From NCBI RefSeq assembly GCF_024171945.1, contig NZ_JAMTCR010000003.1, forward strand, positions 360,201 through 424,200: 64,000 bases of DNA, read 5' to 3'. The DNA is from Actinokineospora globicatena (GTDB taxonomy: Bacteria > Actinomycetota > Actinomycetes > Mycobacteriales > Pseudonocardiaceae). Each line of letters opens with the position of its first letter. The first letter of the stretch is position 1. The translations under genes were made by a program, and so were the position numbers. Below, piece after piece: positions 34,618 through 43,060 of this stretch. A model generated the notes under the pieces. The model did no database searches, had not been told where the DNA came from, and saw only the letters and a program-made list of their open reading frames with translations.

Positions 34618-35700
34618 TCAGGTGGTGGTGACGCGGACGTCGGTGAGGCCTCGGGCGGCGGCGACGCGGTGGGCCTCGGCGTCGACGGCTTTGGTGGGGA
34701 TCGGTGTGTCGAAGGCGTCGAGGGTGATGGTGAGGGTCTTGCCGGTGGTCTTGGTGCGCCAGGTGCCGGTGATCTCGCCGCGGTGCAGGACGGCGCCGGG
34801 GTTGCCTATCATCCGCCAGAGCCGTTTGTGGTGGGCGGGGTCGGGGACGATGAGGGCGCGGTCGCGGGTTTGCAGCCACGGGTCCAGGGGCGGGAGGAGC
34901 CGCAGGAAGTCCGGGGGTGGGGCGTCGCGCAGGGCGTCGAGTTCGGCTTCGGGGAACCAGCGGCCGTCGGTGGTCTGGACGAGGCCAGCGGGCCAGGCGG
35001 GTTTGACCTGGGCTTGGGTGGTGTCGAGGAACGCGGCGACGTCGGCGGGGGTGGCGGGTCCGTGCAGGCGCAGGTAGGCGTCGATGATCGGGCCCGGCCC
35101 GGTGGACTCGGTGGGGACGGGGTGCCGGTGGGGGAGGGGGCGCAGCAGGGTGGGGCGGGACTCGGCGTGCACGGTGACCCCGGCGAAGAGGCCGACGATC
35201 TGGAAGATGCTGCCGTAGACGTGGGTGGCGGCGCAGGGGGCGCAGTCGTAGGAGTAGTCGGCGGGTAGCCGGGCGGTGAGTTCGGTGCTGACCTGGCCGC
35301 GGGGTTTCTCGGTGTCGACGACCTCGCGCATCGCGGTGGCGGCGGTGGTGTAGGCGGTGAGGCCGGGGATCCCGGCGCGGCGCAGGGTGGTGCCGCTGGC
35401 GTTGAGGCGGGCGATGGCGTCGGCGTCGGTGCGCGGCCACAACGCGGTGGCGAGGGCGGGTAGGTCGGTGGTGCGCAGCAGGTGGGGTGCGCCGCGGTGG
35501 GCCCAGACGGTGGTGAACCCGTCGAGTGGGGCGTCGGCGGGGAGGCGGGCGGCGAGGGCGACCTGCGGTGAGCGGGCGCCCGCGTCTTGGACGCCGAGGT
35601 CGAACACGGTCAGGCGCGCGGGGTCGGGTTGGTCGCGGTGCAGGCCGTGGCGGAGGGCGCGGTGGGCGAGGACCTGGTGGCGGGGGATGTCCATGTCCAC
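34618..35700 (-). CDS. Winged-helix DNA-binding protein, AlkZ-like (HTH_42)
   Basis: A 360-residue protein starting at GTG 35700, 3 bases after the stop of the sucrase-ferredoxin gene. The layout of tandem winged helices fits the HTH_42/AlkZ superfamily: an N-terminal FDLGVQD, a TTVWAHRGAPHLL segment, LAAYLRLHGPATPADVAAFL-type helices and a late LDPWLQTRDR. AlkZ enzymes unhook DNA interstrand crosslinks with a QxQ motif. The corresponding place here reads SPQVALAAR, so the motif is not conserved and activity is uncertain. It is the second gene of an operon. Confidence 0.78.
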   Translation of the reverse strand: MDMDIPRHQVLAHRALRHGLHRDQPDPARLTVFDLGVQDAGARSPQVALAARLPADAPLDGFTTVWAHRGAPHLLRTTDLPALATALWPRTDADAIARLNASGTTLRRAGIPGLTAYTTAATAMREVVDTEKPRGQVSTELTARLPADYSYDCAPCAATHVYGSIFQIVGLFAGVTVHAESRPTLLRPLPHRHPVPTESTGPGPIIDAYLRLHGPATPADVAAFLDTTQAQVKPAWPAGLVQTTDGRWFPEAELDALRDAPPPDFLRLLPPLDPWLQTRDRALIVPDPAHHKRLWRMIGNPGAVLHRGEITGTWRTKTTGKTLTITLDAFDTPIPTKAVDAEAHRVAAARGLTDVRVTTT

Positions 35701-35703
35701 CCC

Positions 35704-36618
35704 TTAGTCGATGCGCAGGACGTGGTGGGTGGTGACGGGCCCGGGGTAGGCGCCGCAGCTGGCGGGCCGGTCGGGGCCGGTGGTGTGCTCGGCGACGGTG
35801 ACCCGCCAGCCGCGGCCGTCGACGTGGCGGACGGTGACGCGCCAGTTGCCGTCGTCGTCGAGTTCGGGGTCGCGCACCCGCAACACGTCCGGGTGGGTGG
35901 TGTTGGTGAGGTCGCGGACGGCGAGTTCGGCGGTCTGCCCGGCGGGGGCCCAGGTGGAACGGCCCCGGCAGCGGTCGGTGACCACGGCGGTGTCGGTGAG
36001 CAGCGCGCGGGCGCGGGTGGTGTCGAGGTCGCCGTAGGTGTAGCCGGTGGGCAGCAGGACACCGGTGGGGGCGAAGCGGTGACCGCCGATGTGGGTGCAC
36101 TCCCAGACGGCGTCACCGTGGGTCGCGGCCAGGTCGGCGGCGACGCGGCGGCCGAGGACGGCGCAGCACACGTCGCGGCGGCCGTTGGTGCACACCAGCA
36201 GCACGGGCCAGGTCACGGGATCACCGAAACCGCCGACCTCACCGGACCCGGCGGCGGCGAAATCGAGGTCGAGCAGGAGCTTCGGGTCGGCGAAGGTGTC
36301 GCGGCGCAGGAACGCGCGACCGGGCACGGTGTGGGCGAGATAGACGCGGCGGGGCGTGGGGCGGTGCCGGTCGGGGTGGGGCCCTGGGCGGCGGATCAGC
36401 AGGACGCGGACACCGGTCCCCTTGGCGCGGGCCGCGAGTTCGGCGGCGAGACCGGTGTCGAGGTGGCTCTGTGTGAGGGCGTCGCGGCCCCAGGGTCCTG
36501 GTTGTTCCAGGCAGAGCCAGGTGGTGGCCGTCGCGGCGCTACCCGCGAGGGGTTCGTCGTGGGCGCGGGACGCCGCGGAACACGCGGTGGCGGGCAGCGC
36601 CGGGGGTGAGGTGGCCAT
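35704..36618 (-). CDS. Sucrase ferredoxin-like protein
   Basis: A 304-residue thioredoxin-fold ferredoxin family protein (sucraseferredoxin/Apd1 type). VCTNGRRDVCCAVLGRR (about 142-158) gives the cysteines and CTHIGGHRFAPTGVLLP (about 172-188) the histidines used to bind a [2Fe-2S] cluster in Apd1-like proteins. The ATG at 36618 is followed by an N-terminal Cys-containing segment typical of the family. It heads an operon with the AlkZ-like gene. A redox or stress role is inference. Confidence 0.87.
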   Translation of the reverse strand: MATSPPALPATACSAASRAHDEPLAGSAATATTWLCLEQPGPWGRDALTQSHLDTGLAAELAARAKGTGVRVLLIRRPGPHPDRHRPTPRRVYLAHTVPGRAFLRRDTFADPKLLLDLDFAAAGSGEVGGFGDPVTWPVLLVCTNGRRDVCCAVLGRRVAADLAATHGDAVWECTHIGGHRFAPTGVLLPTGYTYGDLDTTRARALLTDTAVVTDRCRGRSTWAPAGQTAELAVRDLTNTTHPDVLRVRDPELDDDGNWRVTVRHVDGRGWRVTVAEHTTGPDRPASCGAYPGPVTTHHVLRID

Positions 36619-36634
36619 CGGCACAAGGCTCTCA

Positions 36635-36675
36635 CGGCGGATACCGCCGTTCGAGTGCACCGCCGGTATCCGCCG
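36635..36675. promoter_or_regulatory. Perfect 12-bp inverted repeat before the sucrase-ferredoxin gene
   Basis: CGGCGGATACCG (36635-36646) and CGGTATCCGCCG (36664-36675) are perfect inverse complements with a 17-base spacer. The element sits 16 bases before the ATG at 36618 and after the WYL regulator gene. It could terminate the regulator transcript, bind a dimeric regulator, or form a 5' hairpin. Confidence 0.6.
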
Positions 36676-36801
36676 AGTGAAGCTCGGGTGTCGCACCCCA
36701 ACACCCATCCCACCGGGATGCCGTTCACGAAGGCTGGAGGGTCCTCCGTGGTTTCCCACCCCAGCACCTCTCACCGTCCACTTGGAGCATCGCGGGTGGG
36801 T

Positions 36802-37761
36802 TCAGGTGTCGGTGGCGGCGCGGGTGAGGCGGGCGGCGAGGCCTGCGAGGCGGGTGACGAGTTCGGGTGGGGAGTGGACCTGGAACTCGCAGCCGATCAT
36901 CGCGATCCACATGGCGAGGCCGTCGAGGGAGTTGGATCCGGCGCGCAGGGTGCAGCTGGTGTCGTCGAGGGGTTCGAGGACGCCCGCGGTGGCGGTGATC
37001 TGTTCGGTGGCGGCGGCCAGGGGCATGTGGAGGGTGAACACGCCCTGGTAGCGGTAGGCGGAGTTGGAGAGCTTGTAGGAGGTGTAGGCGGCGAGGTCGG
37101 TGTCGGGGGGTTCGCGGGGGGTGAAGCGGGGGCCCGTGGGGGTTCGGGGGGTGAGGCGGTCGACGCGGAAGGTGCGCCAGTCGTCGCGGTCGACGTCGAA
37201 GGCGACGAGGTACCAGCGGCGGCCGGTGTGGACCAGGCGCAGGGGTTCGACCTGGCGCAGGGTGTGGTCGCCGTCGTGGTCGCGGTAGTCGAATCGGAGC
37301 CGTTCGTGGTCGCGGCAGGTGGCGGCGATGACCGAGAGGGTGGCGGGGTCGACGGTGGGTCCGCGGCCCGGTAGCGGCAGCATCGCCGACTGCAGCGCGT
37401 TGACCTGGTTGCGCAGCCGCGAGGGCAGGACCTGTTCGAGTTTGGCCAGTGCCCGCACGGAGGTCTCCTCGATCCCGGCGACCGTGCCGCCCGCGGCGCC
37501 GCGCAGGCCGATGGCGACGGCGACGGCTTCCTCGTCGTCGAGCAGCAGCGGCGGCAGGGCGGCCCCGGCGCCGAGCCGGTAGCCGCCGGTGGTGCCGGTG
37601 CTGGCGTGCACGGGGTAGCCCAGGGAGCGGAGTTTGTCGACGTCGCGGCGCACGGTGCGGTCGGTGACGCCGAGCCGGTCGGCGAGGTCGGCGCCGGACC
37701 AGTCGCGGCGGGTCTGCAGCAGCGAGAGCAGGCGCAGCAGCCGCGCGGAGGTCTCCAACAT
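36802..37761 (-). CDS. WYL domain transcriptional regulator (YafY/DeoR-like)
   Basis: A 319-residue protein starting at ATG 37761. Residues 1-60 are a winged helix-turn-helix (GADLADRLGVTDRTVRRDV, about 23-41), then a WYL domain (about 135-215) with HTGRRWYLVAFDVDRDDWR and a C-terminal WCX extension. WYL regulators sense nucleic-acid ligands and often control DNA-damage or defence genes, in keeping with the AlkZ-like genes on both sides. Divergent from the second AlkZ-like gene, with 64 bases between starts. Confidence 0.9.
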   Translation of the reverse strand: MLETSARLLRLLSLLQTRRDWSGADLADRLGVTDRTVRRDVDKLRSLGYPVHASTGTTGGYRLGAGAALPPLLLDDEEAVAVAIGLRGAAGGTVAGIEETSVRALAKLEQVLPSRLRNQVNALQSAMLPLPGRGPTVDPATLSVIAATCRDHERLRFDYRDHDGDHTLRQVEPLRLVHTGRRWYLVAFDVDRDDWRTFRVDRLTPRTPTGPRFTPREPPDTDLAAYTSYKLSNSAYRYQGVFTLHMPLAAATEQITATAGVLEPLDDTSCTLRAGSNSLDGLAMWIAMIGCEFQVHSPPELVTRLAGLAARLTRAATDT

Positions 37762-37811
37762 GCCGTCCAGTCTGACAGCCGTTGCGGACCACACCGGTCC
37801 GCAATGCTCGG

Positions 37812-37817
37812 TAGGTT
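37812..37817 (+). promoter_or_regulatory. Minus-10 box TAGGTT, leaderless promoter of the AlkZ-like gene
   Basis: TAGGTT ends 8 bases before the GTG at 37826. Confidence 0.5.
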
Positions 37818-37825
37818 CTCCCACC

Positions 37826-38929
37826 GTGACGACCCCGGTGCTGACCCGACGCGCGCTCAACCGCGCCCTGCTCGCCCGCCAGTTCCTGCTGGAGCGGGTG
37901 CCGCTCTCGCCGTTGGAGGCGGTGACGCACCTGGTGGGGATGCAGGCGCAGGCGCCGAACCCGCCGTATGTGGGGTTGTGGTCGCGGTTGGCGGGGTTCG
38001 CGTTCGCGGACCTGGCCGAGTTGCTCAGCTCCCGGCGGGTGGTGCGGTTGGCGTTGATGCGCTCCACGATCCACCTGGTCGCCTCGGTCGACGCGGAGCC
38101 GTTGCGGGCGGTGCTGGGCCCGGTGTTCGAGCGGGGGTTCCGCTCGACGGTGGGGCGCGCGTTCGACGACGTCGACCACGAGCAGGTCGCGGCGATGGGT
38201 GCCGAGATCGTGGCGGGGGAGCCGTTGACGGCCGCGGAGTTGGGCAGGCGGTTGGCGGTGCGGTGGCCCGGTCACGAGCCGGACCGGCTCGCGGCGCTCG
38301 TGCGGACCCGGGTCGGGTTGGTGCAGGTGCCGCCGCGGGGGCTGTGGGGGTCCTCCGGGCAGGCCCGGCACACGACCCTCGGCGCGTGGCTGGGGGAGGG
38401 GGCCGTGTCCCCGCTGTCGCCGGACGTGTTGGTGCGCCGGTACCTGGCGGCGTTCGGGCCCGCGAGCCCGGCTGACGCGCAGGCGTGGAGCGGGCTCACG
38501 GGGCTGCGGGAGGTGTTCGAGCGCCAACCCGACCTGCTGGTGTTCCACGACGAGTCCGGCCGGGTCCTCTACGACCTGCCCGAGGCACCGCGCCCACCGC
38601 AGGACACCCCGGCGCCGGTGCGGTTGGTGGCCGCGTTCGACAACCTGGTCCTCTCCCACGCCGACCGGACCCGGGTGATCGACGACGAGCACCGCAAGCC
38701 GGTGATCATGGGCACGGGCAACGGCAACGTCCGGCCCACGGTCCTGGTCGACGGTCGGGTGGTGGGCATGTGGGGCACCCGGCGGGTCAAGCGGACCGCG
38801 GTGGTGGAGGTGACCCAGTTCGGGAAGCTCACCGCGCGGACCAAGCGCGAGGTGGAGGCCGAGGCACGGCGGCTGCTGGCGGTCACCGACCCCGACGCCG
38901 ACACCACCGAGGTCCACTACCTGCCCTGA
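37826..38929 (+). CDS. Winged-helix protein, AlkZ-family DNA glycosylase-like
   Basis: A 367-residue HTH_42 protein starting at GTG 37826. The segment LVGMQAQAPNPPYVGLWSRL (about 36-55) carries the QxQ catalytic motif (Gln-Ala-Gln) of AlkZ/AZL DNA glycosylases, which unhook bulky alkylation crosslinks. The tail AFDNLVLSHADRTRV (about 276-290) and MWGTRRVKRTAVVEV are family landmarks. It is divergent from a WYL regulator that may control it. The lesion it acts on cannot be deduced. Confidence 0.85.
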   Translation: MTTPVLTRRALNRALLARQFLLERVPLSPLEAVTHLVGMQAQAPNPPYVGLWSRLAGFAFADLAELLSSRRVVRLALMRSTIHLVASVDAEPLRAVLGPVFERGFRSTVGRAFDDVDHEQVAAMGAEIVAGEPLTAAELGRRLAVRWPGHEPDRLAALVRTRVGLVQVPPRGLWGSSGQARHTTLGAWLGEGAVSPLSPDVLVRRYLAAFGPASPADAQAWSGLTGLREVFERQPDLLVFHDESGRVLYDLPEAPRPPQDTPAPVRLVAAFDNLVLSHADRTRVIDDEHRKPVIMGTGNGNVRPTVLVDGRVVGMWGTRRVKRTAVVEVTQFGKLTARTKREVEAEARRLLAVTDPDADTTEVHYLP

Positions 38930-39025
38930 CCCGACCATCAACCTCAACTTGAGGTTCACACTCGGGTGGGGCAACCCTCGACTTCACGGTTATGTTCGCG
39001 GCCCGCGACGAGGCCCGGGTTCGCC

Positions 39026-39031
39026 TAGAAT
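39026..39031 (+). promoter_or_regulatory. Minus-10 box TAGAAT, leaderless promoter of the DinB gene
   Basis: TAGAAT ends 7 bases before the ATG at 39039. Confidence 0.55.
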
Positions 39032-39038
39032 CGAGCCC

Positions 39039-39548
39039 ATGTCGATCACCGGGCCGGATCGCGCCTGGCCCCGCACCGACGCCGACGACGAACTCCGACT
39101 CCAGTGGGAGTTCCTCGCCTTCCTGCGCGCCACCGCGCTCATCAAGACCACCGGGCTCACCCCCGCCCAAGCCACCGAGACCCCGCTGACCACCTCACCG
39201 CTGATGAGCGTGCTGGGCCTGGTCAAGCACCTCACCGCCGTGGAGCGGTACTGGCTCACCCGCGTCGCCGGGGGCGCCGACGAGCCGATGCTGTGGGAGC
39301 CCGACGACGTCCACGCCGAATGGCGCCTGGGTCCCGCCGACACCCTCGCCGCGGTGACCGGCGCCTACCGGGACGAATGGGCCCTCGCCGAGCGCGCCAT
39401 GGCTGGGCTGCGCGCGGGCGACCCCGCGCGGGCCGATCCGGACCGGACCGTGCGCTGGACCCTCACCCACGTCATCCAGGAAACCGCCCGCCACGTCGGG
39501 CACCTCGACATCCTGCGCGAGCACCTCGACGGCACCACCGGCGAGTAA
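39039..39548 (+). CDS. DinB family protein
   Basis: A 169-residue four-helix-bundle protein of the DinB/YfiT superfamily. The three metal-ligand histidines can be placed in LVKHLTAVERYW (about 64-75) and HVIQETARHVGHLDILRE (about 144-161). Relatives in actinobacteria include mycothiol-dependent S-transferases. The frame is open to 38949, but a TAGAAT box 7 bases before the ATG supports the start. Convergent with the following small gene. Confidence 0.88.
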   Translation: MSITGPDRAWPRTDADDELRLQWEFLAFLRATALIKTTGLTPAQATETPLTTSPLMSVLGLVKHLTAVERYWLTRVAGGADEPMLWEPDDVHAEWRLGPADTLAAVTGAYRDEWALAERAMAGLRAGDPARADPDRTVRWTLTHVIQETARHVGHLDILREHLDGTTGE

Positions 39549-39552
39549 CCGG

Positions 39553-39822
39553 TCAGGCGGTGTTCTTGCGGCCCAGGGCCCGCAGGCCCGCCTCGGTGAC
39601 CCGGACCGCGACGTCCTTGGTGCCCAGGACCACGCGGAACACCACCAGGCCGCGGCGTTCCAGCACGGTCAACGCCTCGGTCACCCACTGGGGCACCCGA
39701 CCGGCCGGGCCACCATCGGGCCCCGCCCACAGGAACCCCGTCGGCACACCCCACAGCCCGGAGTGGAACAGCACGGCGCCCTCCGCGGCGTGACGCAGCG
39801 CGCGCCTCTCGTCGTCCGTCAT
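39553..39822 (-). CDS. Small uncharacterised winged-helix-like protein
   Basis: An 89-residue protein starting at ATG 39822, with GGGGAGG 7 bases before it. The pattern WVTEALTVLERRGLVVFRVV then VRVTEAGLRALGRK resembles the end of a winged helix (helix, two strands, helix) but lacks an obvious recognition helix. No family was recognised. Four bases separate its stop from that of the convergent DinB gene. Confidence 0.65.
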   Translation of the reverse strand: MTDDERRALRHAAEGAVLFHSGLWGVPTGFLWAGPDGGPAGRVPQWVTEALTVLERRGLVVFRVVLGTKDVAVRVTEAGLRALGRKNTA

Positions 39823-39928
39823 CACAAGACCTCCCCAGATCCCCGCCGACCGCGTGGCACCGATCACAGGCCTTATCGGCAGGTTCGCGCGCCCGCCAAG
39901 GAATCACCACCCCTGGCCTGCCCCCGAC

Positions 39929-40894
39929 CTACCCCAGCCATCGGTCGACCCCACGCGTCACCTCGGCTTTCACCCCGTCCGGCGCGAACGACGCCCGCGC
40001 CGAGGCCACCGCGAGCGCGGCCAGGTCCCCGTCGTCGAGCCCGAACGCCGCTCTCGCCACCGCGTACTCCTCGGCCAACGCGCGCCCCGTCACGTCCGGG
40101 ACATCGGTGTTGACCGTGACCACGAGCCCCGCCTCCAGCAGCCGCGGCAACGGGTGCGCCGCGGCGGAGGAGACCAACCCCAACGCCACGTTCGACGACA
40201 CGCACACCTCCAGCGCCACCCCGCGCTCACGCAGCAACGCCACCACCGACGGGTCCTCCACCGCCCGGAACCCGTGCCCGACCCGCTCGGCGCCGCCGAG
40301 CTCCACCGCCTCCCGAACACTCTCGGGACCCGCCGACTCCCCGGCGTGGTGCACCAACCGCAACCCGGCCGCGCGCGCCTCCCGCAGCACCCCCGCGAAC
40401 GGCGCCAACGGGAACGCCTCATCACCGGCCACCCCTACCCCGACCACCTCGTCGTGGGCCAGGGCGAGTTCCACGGTGCGCTCCAGGCGGGCCACGGACT
40501 GGCGCCGGGAGTGGTCCAGCAACACCCGCACCACCACCCCGTGCGCGCGTTGCCCCTCCCGCAACCCGGTGATCACGGCGTCCAGCGGCATCCCCAGGTC
40601 ACCGAGGCGCTCACCGTGGGAGGCCGCGGTGAACGTGACCTCCGCGTACCGGGTGCCCTGCGCCGCCTCGTCCGCGCAGAACTCCACCGCCAGGTCATGG
40701 AAATCGCGCGGGGTCCGCAGACACCCCCGCAGCAGCGAGTTGCGGTCGGCGAACTCGCGGAAACCCCGGAACGGCCCCCGCCCCGGCACCGGCACCCCCT
40801 CCCGCGCCGCCAACGCCGCCACCCGCCCCGGCCGCGCCGTGCTCTCCAGGTGGACGTGCAGATGGGCCTTCGGCAACGCGACGAGATCCCGCAC
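39929..40894 (-). CDS. Adenosine deaminase family protein (variant motifs)
   Basis: A 321-residue TIM-barrel amidohydrolase. Metal ligands appear in HLHVHLES (HxH, about 11-18) and LVHHAGES (about 198-205, HAGE with the catalytic Glu), ERVGHGF gives the next His, and VTVNTDVPDV the late Asp. In classical adenosine deaminases this last motif is DDP; here the second Asp is Val, so substrate use may differ. The GTG at 40894 follows TAGCCT by 6 bases. The nearby genes give no pathway. Confidence 0.83.
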   Translation of the reverse strand: MRDLVALPKAHLHVHLESTARPGRVAALAAREGVPVPGRGPFRGFREFADRNSLLRGCLRTPRDFHDLAVEFCADEAAQGTRYAEVTFTAASHGERLGDLGMPLDAVITGLREGQRAHGVVVRVLLDHSRRQSVARLERTVELALAHDEVVGVGVAGDEAFPLAPFAGVLREARAAGLRLVHHAGESAGPESVREAVELGGAERVGHGFRAVEDPSVVALLRERGVALEVCVSSNVALGLVSSAAAHPLPRLLEAGLVVTVNTDVPDVTGRALAEEYAVARAAFGLDDGDLAALAVASARASFAPDGVKAEVTRGVDRWLG

Positions 40895-40900
40895 CCCACC

Positions 40901-40906
40901 AGGCTA
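40901..40906 (-). promoter_or_regulatory. Minus-10 box TAGCCT, leaderless promoter of the adenosine deaminase-like gene
   Basis: On the minus strand TAGCCT lies 6 bases before the GTG at 40894. Confidence 0.5.
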
Positions 40907-41012
40907 GGAGCCCGACCCCCACGATCGCCCCCGGTTTTCCGGCAACCTTTCCGGTCCGCCGGTGATCAAGGGGGAGTAGGCACCACCCCACCAGCGAGAG
41001 GCGCGATCCACC

Positions 41013-41411
41013 GTGGCACTGACGTTCGCCAAGCCCGACCGCAGACTCGACATCACCGTCGACCGCACCGGCCGCCACGTCACCGTCGCCGCGTCCGGCC
41101 GCATCGACCTGGCCACCGAGACCCCCTGGCACGAGGCGGTCATGCGGTCCTGCACCGCCACCGACGACACCACCCGCGTCACCGTCGACCTCACCGCCGT
41201 CACCTTCCTGAGCTGGGCCAGCACCGCGGTCCTGCTCCGCGCCCACCGCGCCTGCCAACGCCGCGGCCGCGCCCTGCGCGTCGTGGCCACCGGGGCCGTG
41301 CTCACCGGCCTGCACCTGACCCGCCTGCACGAGGACATCACCGTCACCCCCGCGCACCGCCCCACCCAGACCACCCGCCCGCGCGCCTGCTCCGGCTGGC
41401 TCATCGCCTGA
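41013..41411 (+). CDS. STAS domain protein (anti-sigma factor antagonist type)
   Basis: A 132-residue protein: strand ITVDRTGRHVTVAASGRIDLAT, then VTVDLTAVTFLSWASTAVLLRAH (given in part), the STAS core of beta-strand and phosphorylation-site helix. The usual DSSG at the start of that helix is replaced by SWAST, with Ser present but the Asp lost. Proteins like this bind anti-sigma kinases; no kinase or sigma factor gene is adjacent. The start is GTG. Confidence 0.83.
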   Translation: MALTFAKPDRRLDITVDRTGRHVTVAASGRIDLATETPWHEAVMRSCTATDDTTRVTVDLTAVTFLSWASTAVLLRAHRACQRRGRALRVVATGAVLTGLHLTRLHEDITVTPAHRPTQTTRPRACSGWLIA

Positions 41412-41462
41412 TCGGGTGTACGCCGACTGGCACGAGCCGCACCAGGACCCCAGGGTGAGCCG

Positions 41463-42161
41463 GTGGACTTCCCCCAGTTGGACGCGCTCAGCGGCCAGTA
41501 CGAGAGCCCCTTCGCGACGTTCCTCGCCCACACCGACCAGAAGCGCAAGGCCAACCGCTACCTCGACGACGTCGTCGCCACCCTCGCCCGCCGCGGCACC
41601 TTCGTCGACGCCGGGGCGGGCACCGGCGACACCGCCGCGCACCTGGCGGGGTCCTTCGACGAGGTCATCGCCATCGAACCCAACCCCGCGCTGCGCGCCC
41701 GCCTCGCCGGGACCGCGCCCGGGGCGACGATCCTCGACGTGCCCATCCTCGCCGCCGACCCCGGCCACACCGCCGACCTCGTCTACTGCGGCCACGTCCT
41801 CTACTACGTCCACGTCGACCTGTGGCAGGCCCACATCGACGCCCTCACCTCCTGGACCGCGCCCGACGGGGAGTGCGTGATCGCCCTGCAGAACCCCAGC
41901 AGCGACTGCATGGTGATGCTGCGCGAGTTCGGCGGGCCCCGCTTCGACCTGCCCCCGTCGGTCAAGGCCGACACGACCACCGTCCCGTCGTTCGTGCAGG
42001 CCGACGACCTCGACACCGCCATCGAGATCGCCGCGTTCATCCTCGGCCTGGCGCCACTGCCGGTCACCCGCGACCTCGTCGTCGACTACGTCACCCAGAA
42101 GTTCCGCTCCGCCAACGGCTACCTGTTCTCCTGCACCCAGGACTTCCACCACATCCGCTGA
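41463..42161 (+). CDS. Class I SAM-dependent methyltransferase
   Basis: A 232-residue protein starting at GTG 41463. FVDAGAGTGDTAAHL (about 47-61) is motif I, VIAIEPNP (about 68-75) motif II, and HTADLVYCGHVLYYV motif IV of a small-molecule methyltransferase. The N-terminal 25 residues (YESPFATFLAHTDQ) look like a cap over the active site. The substrate cannot be assigned. Convergent with the GrpB gene. Confidence 0.86.
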   Translation: MDFPQLDALSGQYESPFATFLAHTDQKRKANRYLDDVVATLARRGTFVDAGAGTGDTAAHLAGSFDEVIAIEPNPALRARLAGTAPGATILDVPILAADPGHTADLVYCGHVLYYVHVDLWQAHIDALTSWTAPDGECVIALQNPSSDCMVMLREFGGPRFDLPPSVKADTTTVPSFVQADDLDTAIEIAAFILGLAPLPVTRDLVVDYVTQKFRSANGYLFSCTQDFHHIR

Positions 42162-42172
42162 CCCCGCCAGTC

Positions 42173-42970
42173 CTAGTGGTCGAGGTGGTGCTGCACGGAG
42201 TCGAAGAACGCGGTCTTGGCCACCGTGTAGGCGTCGTTGCCCTCGTCAGCGGCGTGCGCGACGGCCAGGTCGCGTTTGACGGCCTCGTACTCCCGCCGCA
42301 CCCCCGCGTCCACGTGCAGCAAGTCCCGGAACGCCCGCGTGTAGTGCCACCACGGCGACCCGATCTCCCGCACGTGCAGGATCGCTCGCCTGCCCGGATC
42401 GGCCGAGGCGAACAGCCGCTTGTCCCACCGCGCGCCCGCCCCGAACCAGTCCCGAGGGGTATCGCGCAGCACCCCGGGCGACCCAGGGACATGCGGCGCC
42501 ACGTCCACGAAACCGACGCTCGACAGCGCCTGCGCCAGACCGGGGAGCGCGTCCAGCGACGGCACCCCCATCTGCAGGTCGATCACCGGTTTCGCCGCCA
42601 ACCCCGGCACCGACGTCGACCCGATGTGATCCCACACCACCCCCGGCAGCGCTGTCGCCCGCCCCAACCGGCGCAGCAACCGAGCCGCGACCACCGCCCA
42701 CTCGGCGTCCCACGGGTGCAACCTCGGCGGACCCGCGGCCATCGCGAACCGGCCCTCCGCGACGTTGCGCGCGAACGGCTCCACCCGCCCCACCCACACC
42801 GCGTCGAGGTCCCCGGCCGAGGACACCACCACGTCGACCTCCGGCGACGCGTGCCCGCCGAGGACCAACGCCGCACCGCCCACCTCACCCAGCCGCGTCA
42901 CACCGTCGCGGTCCAACTCGGCCAACCGGGCGCCATCCACACCACCCACCACAGCGATCTCCACCGGCAC
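42173..42970 (-). CDS. GrpB family protein with N-terminal extension
   Basis: A 265-residue protein. The C-terminal 170 residues are a GrpB (UPF0157) nucleotidyltransferase-like domain: DHIGSTSVPGLAAKPVIDLQ and then DWFGAGARWDKRLF are diagnostic. GrpB is fused to dephospho-CoA kinase in mycobacteria, but the N-terminal 85 residues here lack the kinase P-loop and look like a separate strand-rich domain. The GTG at 42970 is chosen because the protein-like sequence starts there (PVEIAVVGGVDG); the frame is open to 43060. The ribosome site is weak. Confidence 0.78.
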   Translation of the reverse strand: MPVEIAVVGGVDGARLAELDRDGVTRLGEVGGAALVLGGHASPEVDVVVSSAGDLDAVWVGRVEPFARNVAEGRFAMAAGPPRLHPWDAEWAVVAARLLRRLGRATALPGVVWDHIGSTSVPGLAAKPVIDLQMGVPSLDALPGLAQALSSVGFVDVAPHVPGSPGVLRDTPRDWFGAGARWDKRLFASADPGRRAILHVREIGSPWWHYTRAFRDLLHVDAGVRREYEAVKRDLAVAHAADEGNDAYTVAKTAFFDSVQHHLDH

Positions 42971-43060
42971 ACCAGCCAGGATGCCCGACCCACGAACCCG
43001 GTCCCGGCTCGCGCCCAGGCGTAGGGTGGGCACCAGCCCCACATCGAGAGGGGGCACCAC

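Noticed and set aside
32327..36100. A 1257-codon minus-strand open frame that might be one giant protein
   Set aside because: Only the part near 33155-33915 has natural composition, and it belongs to the frameshifted gene; the rest is an out-of-frame reading of other minus-strand genes.
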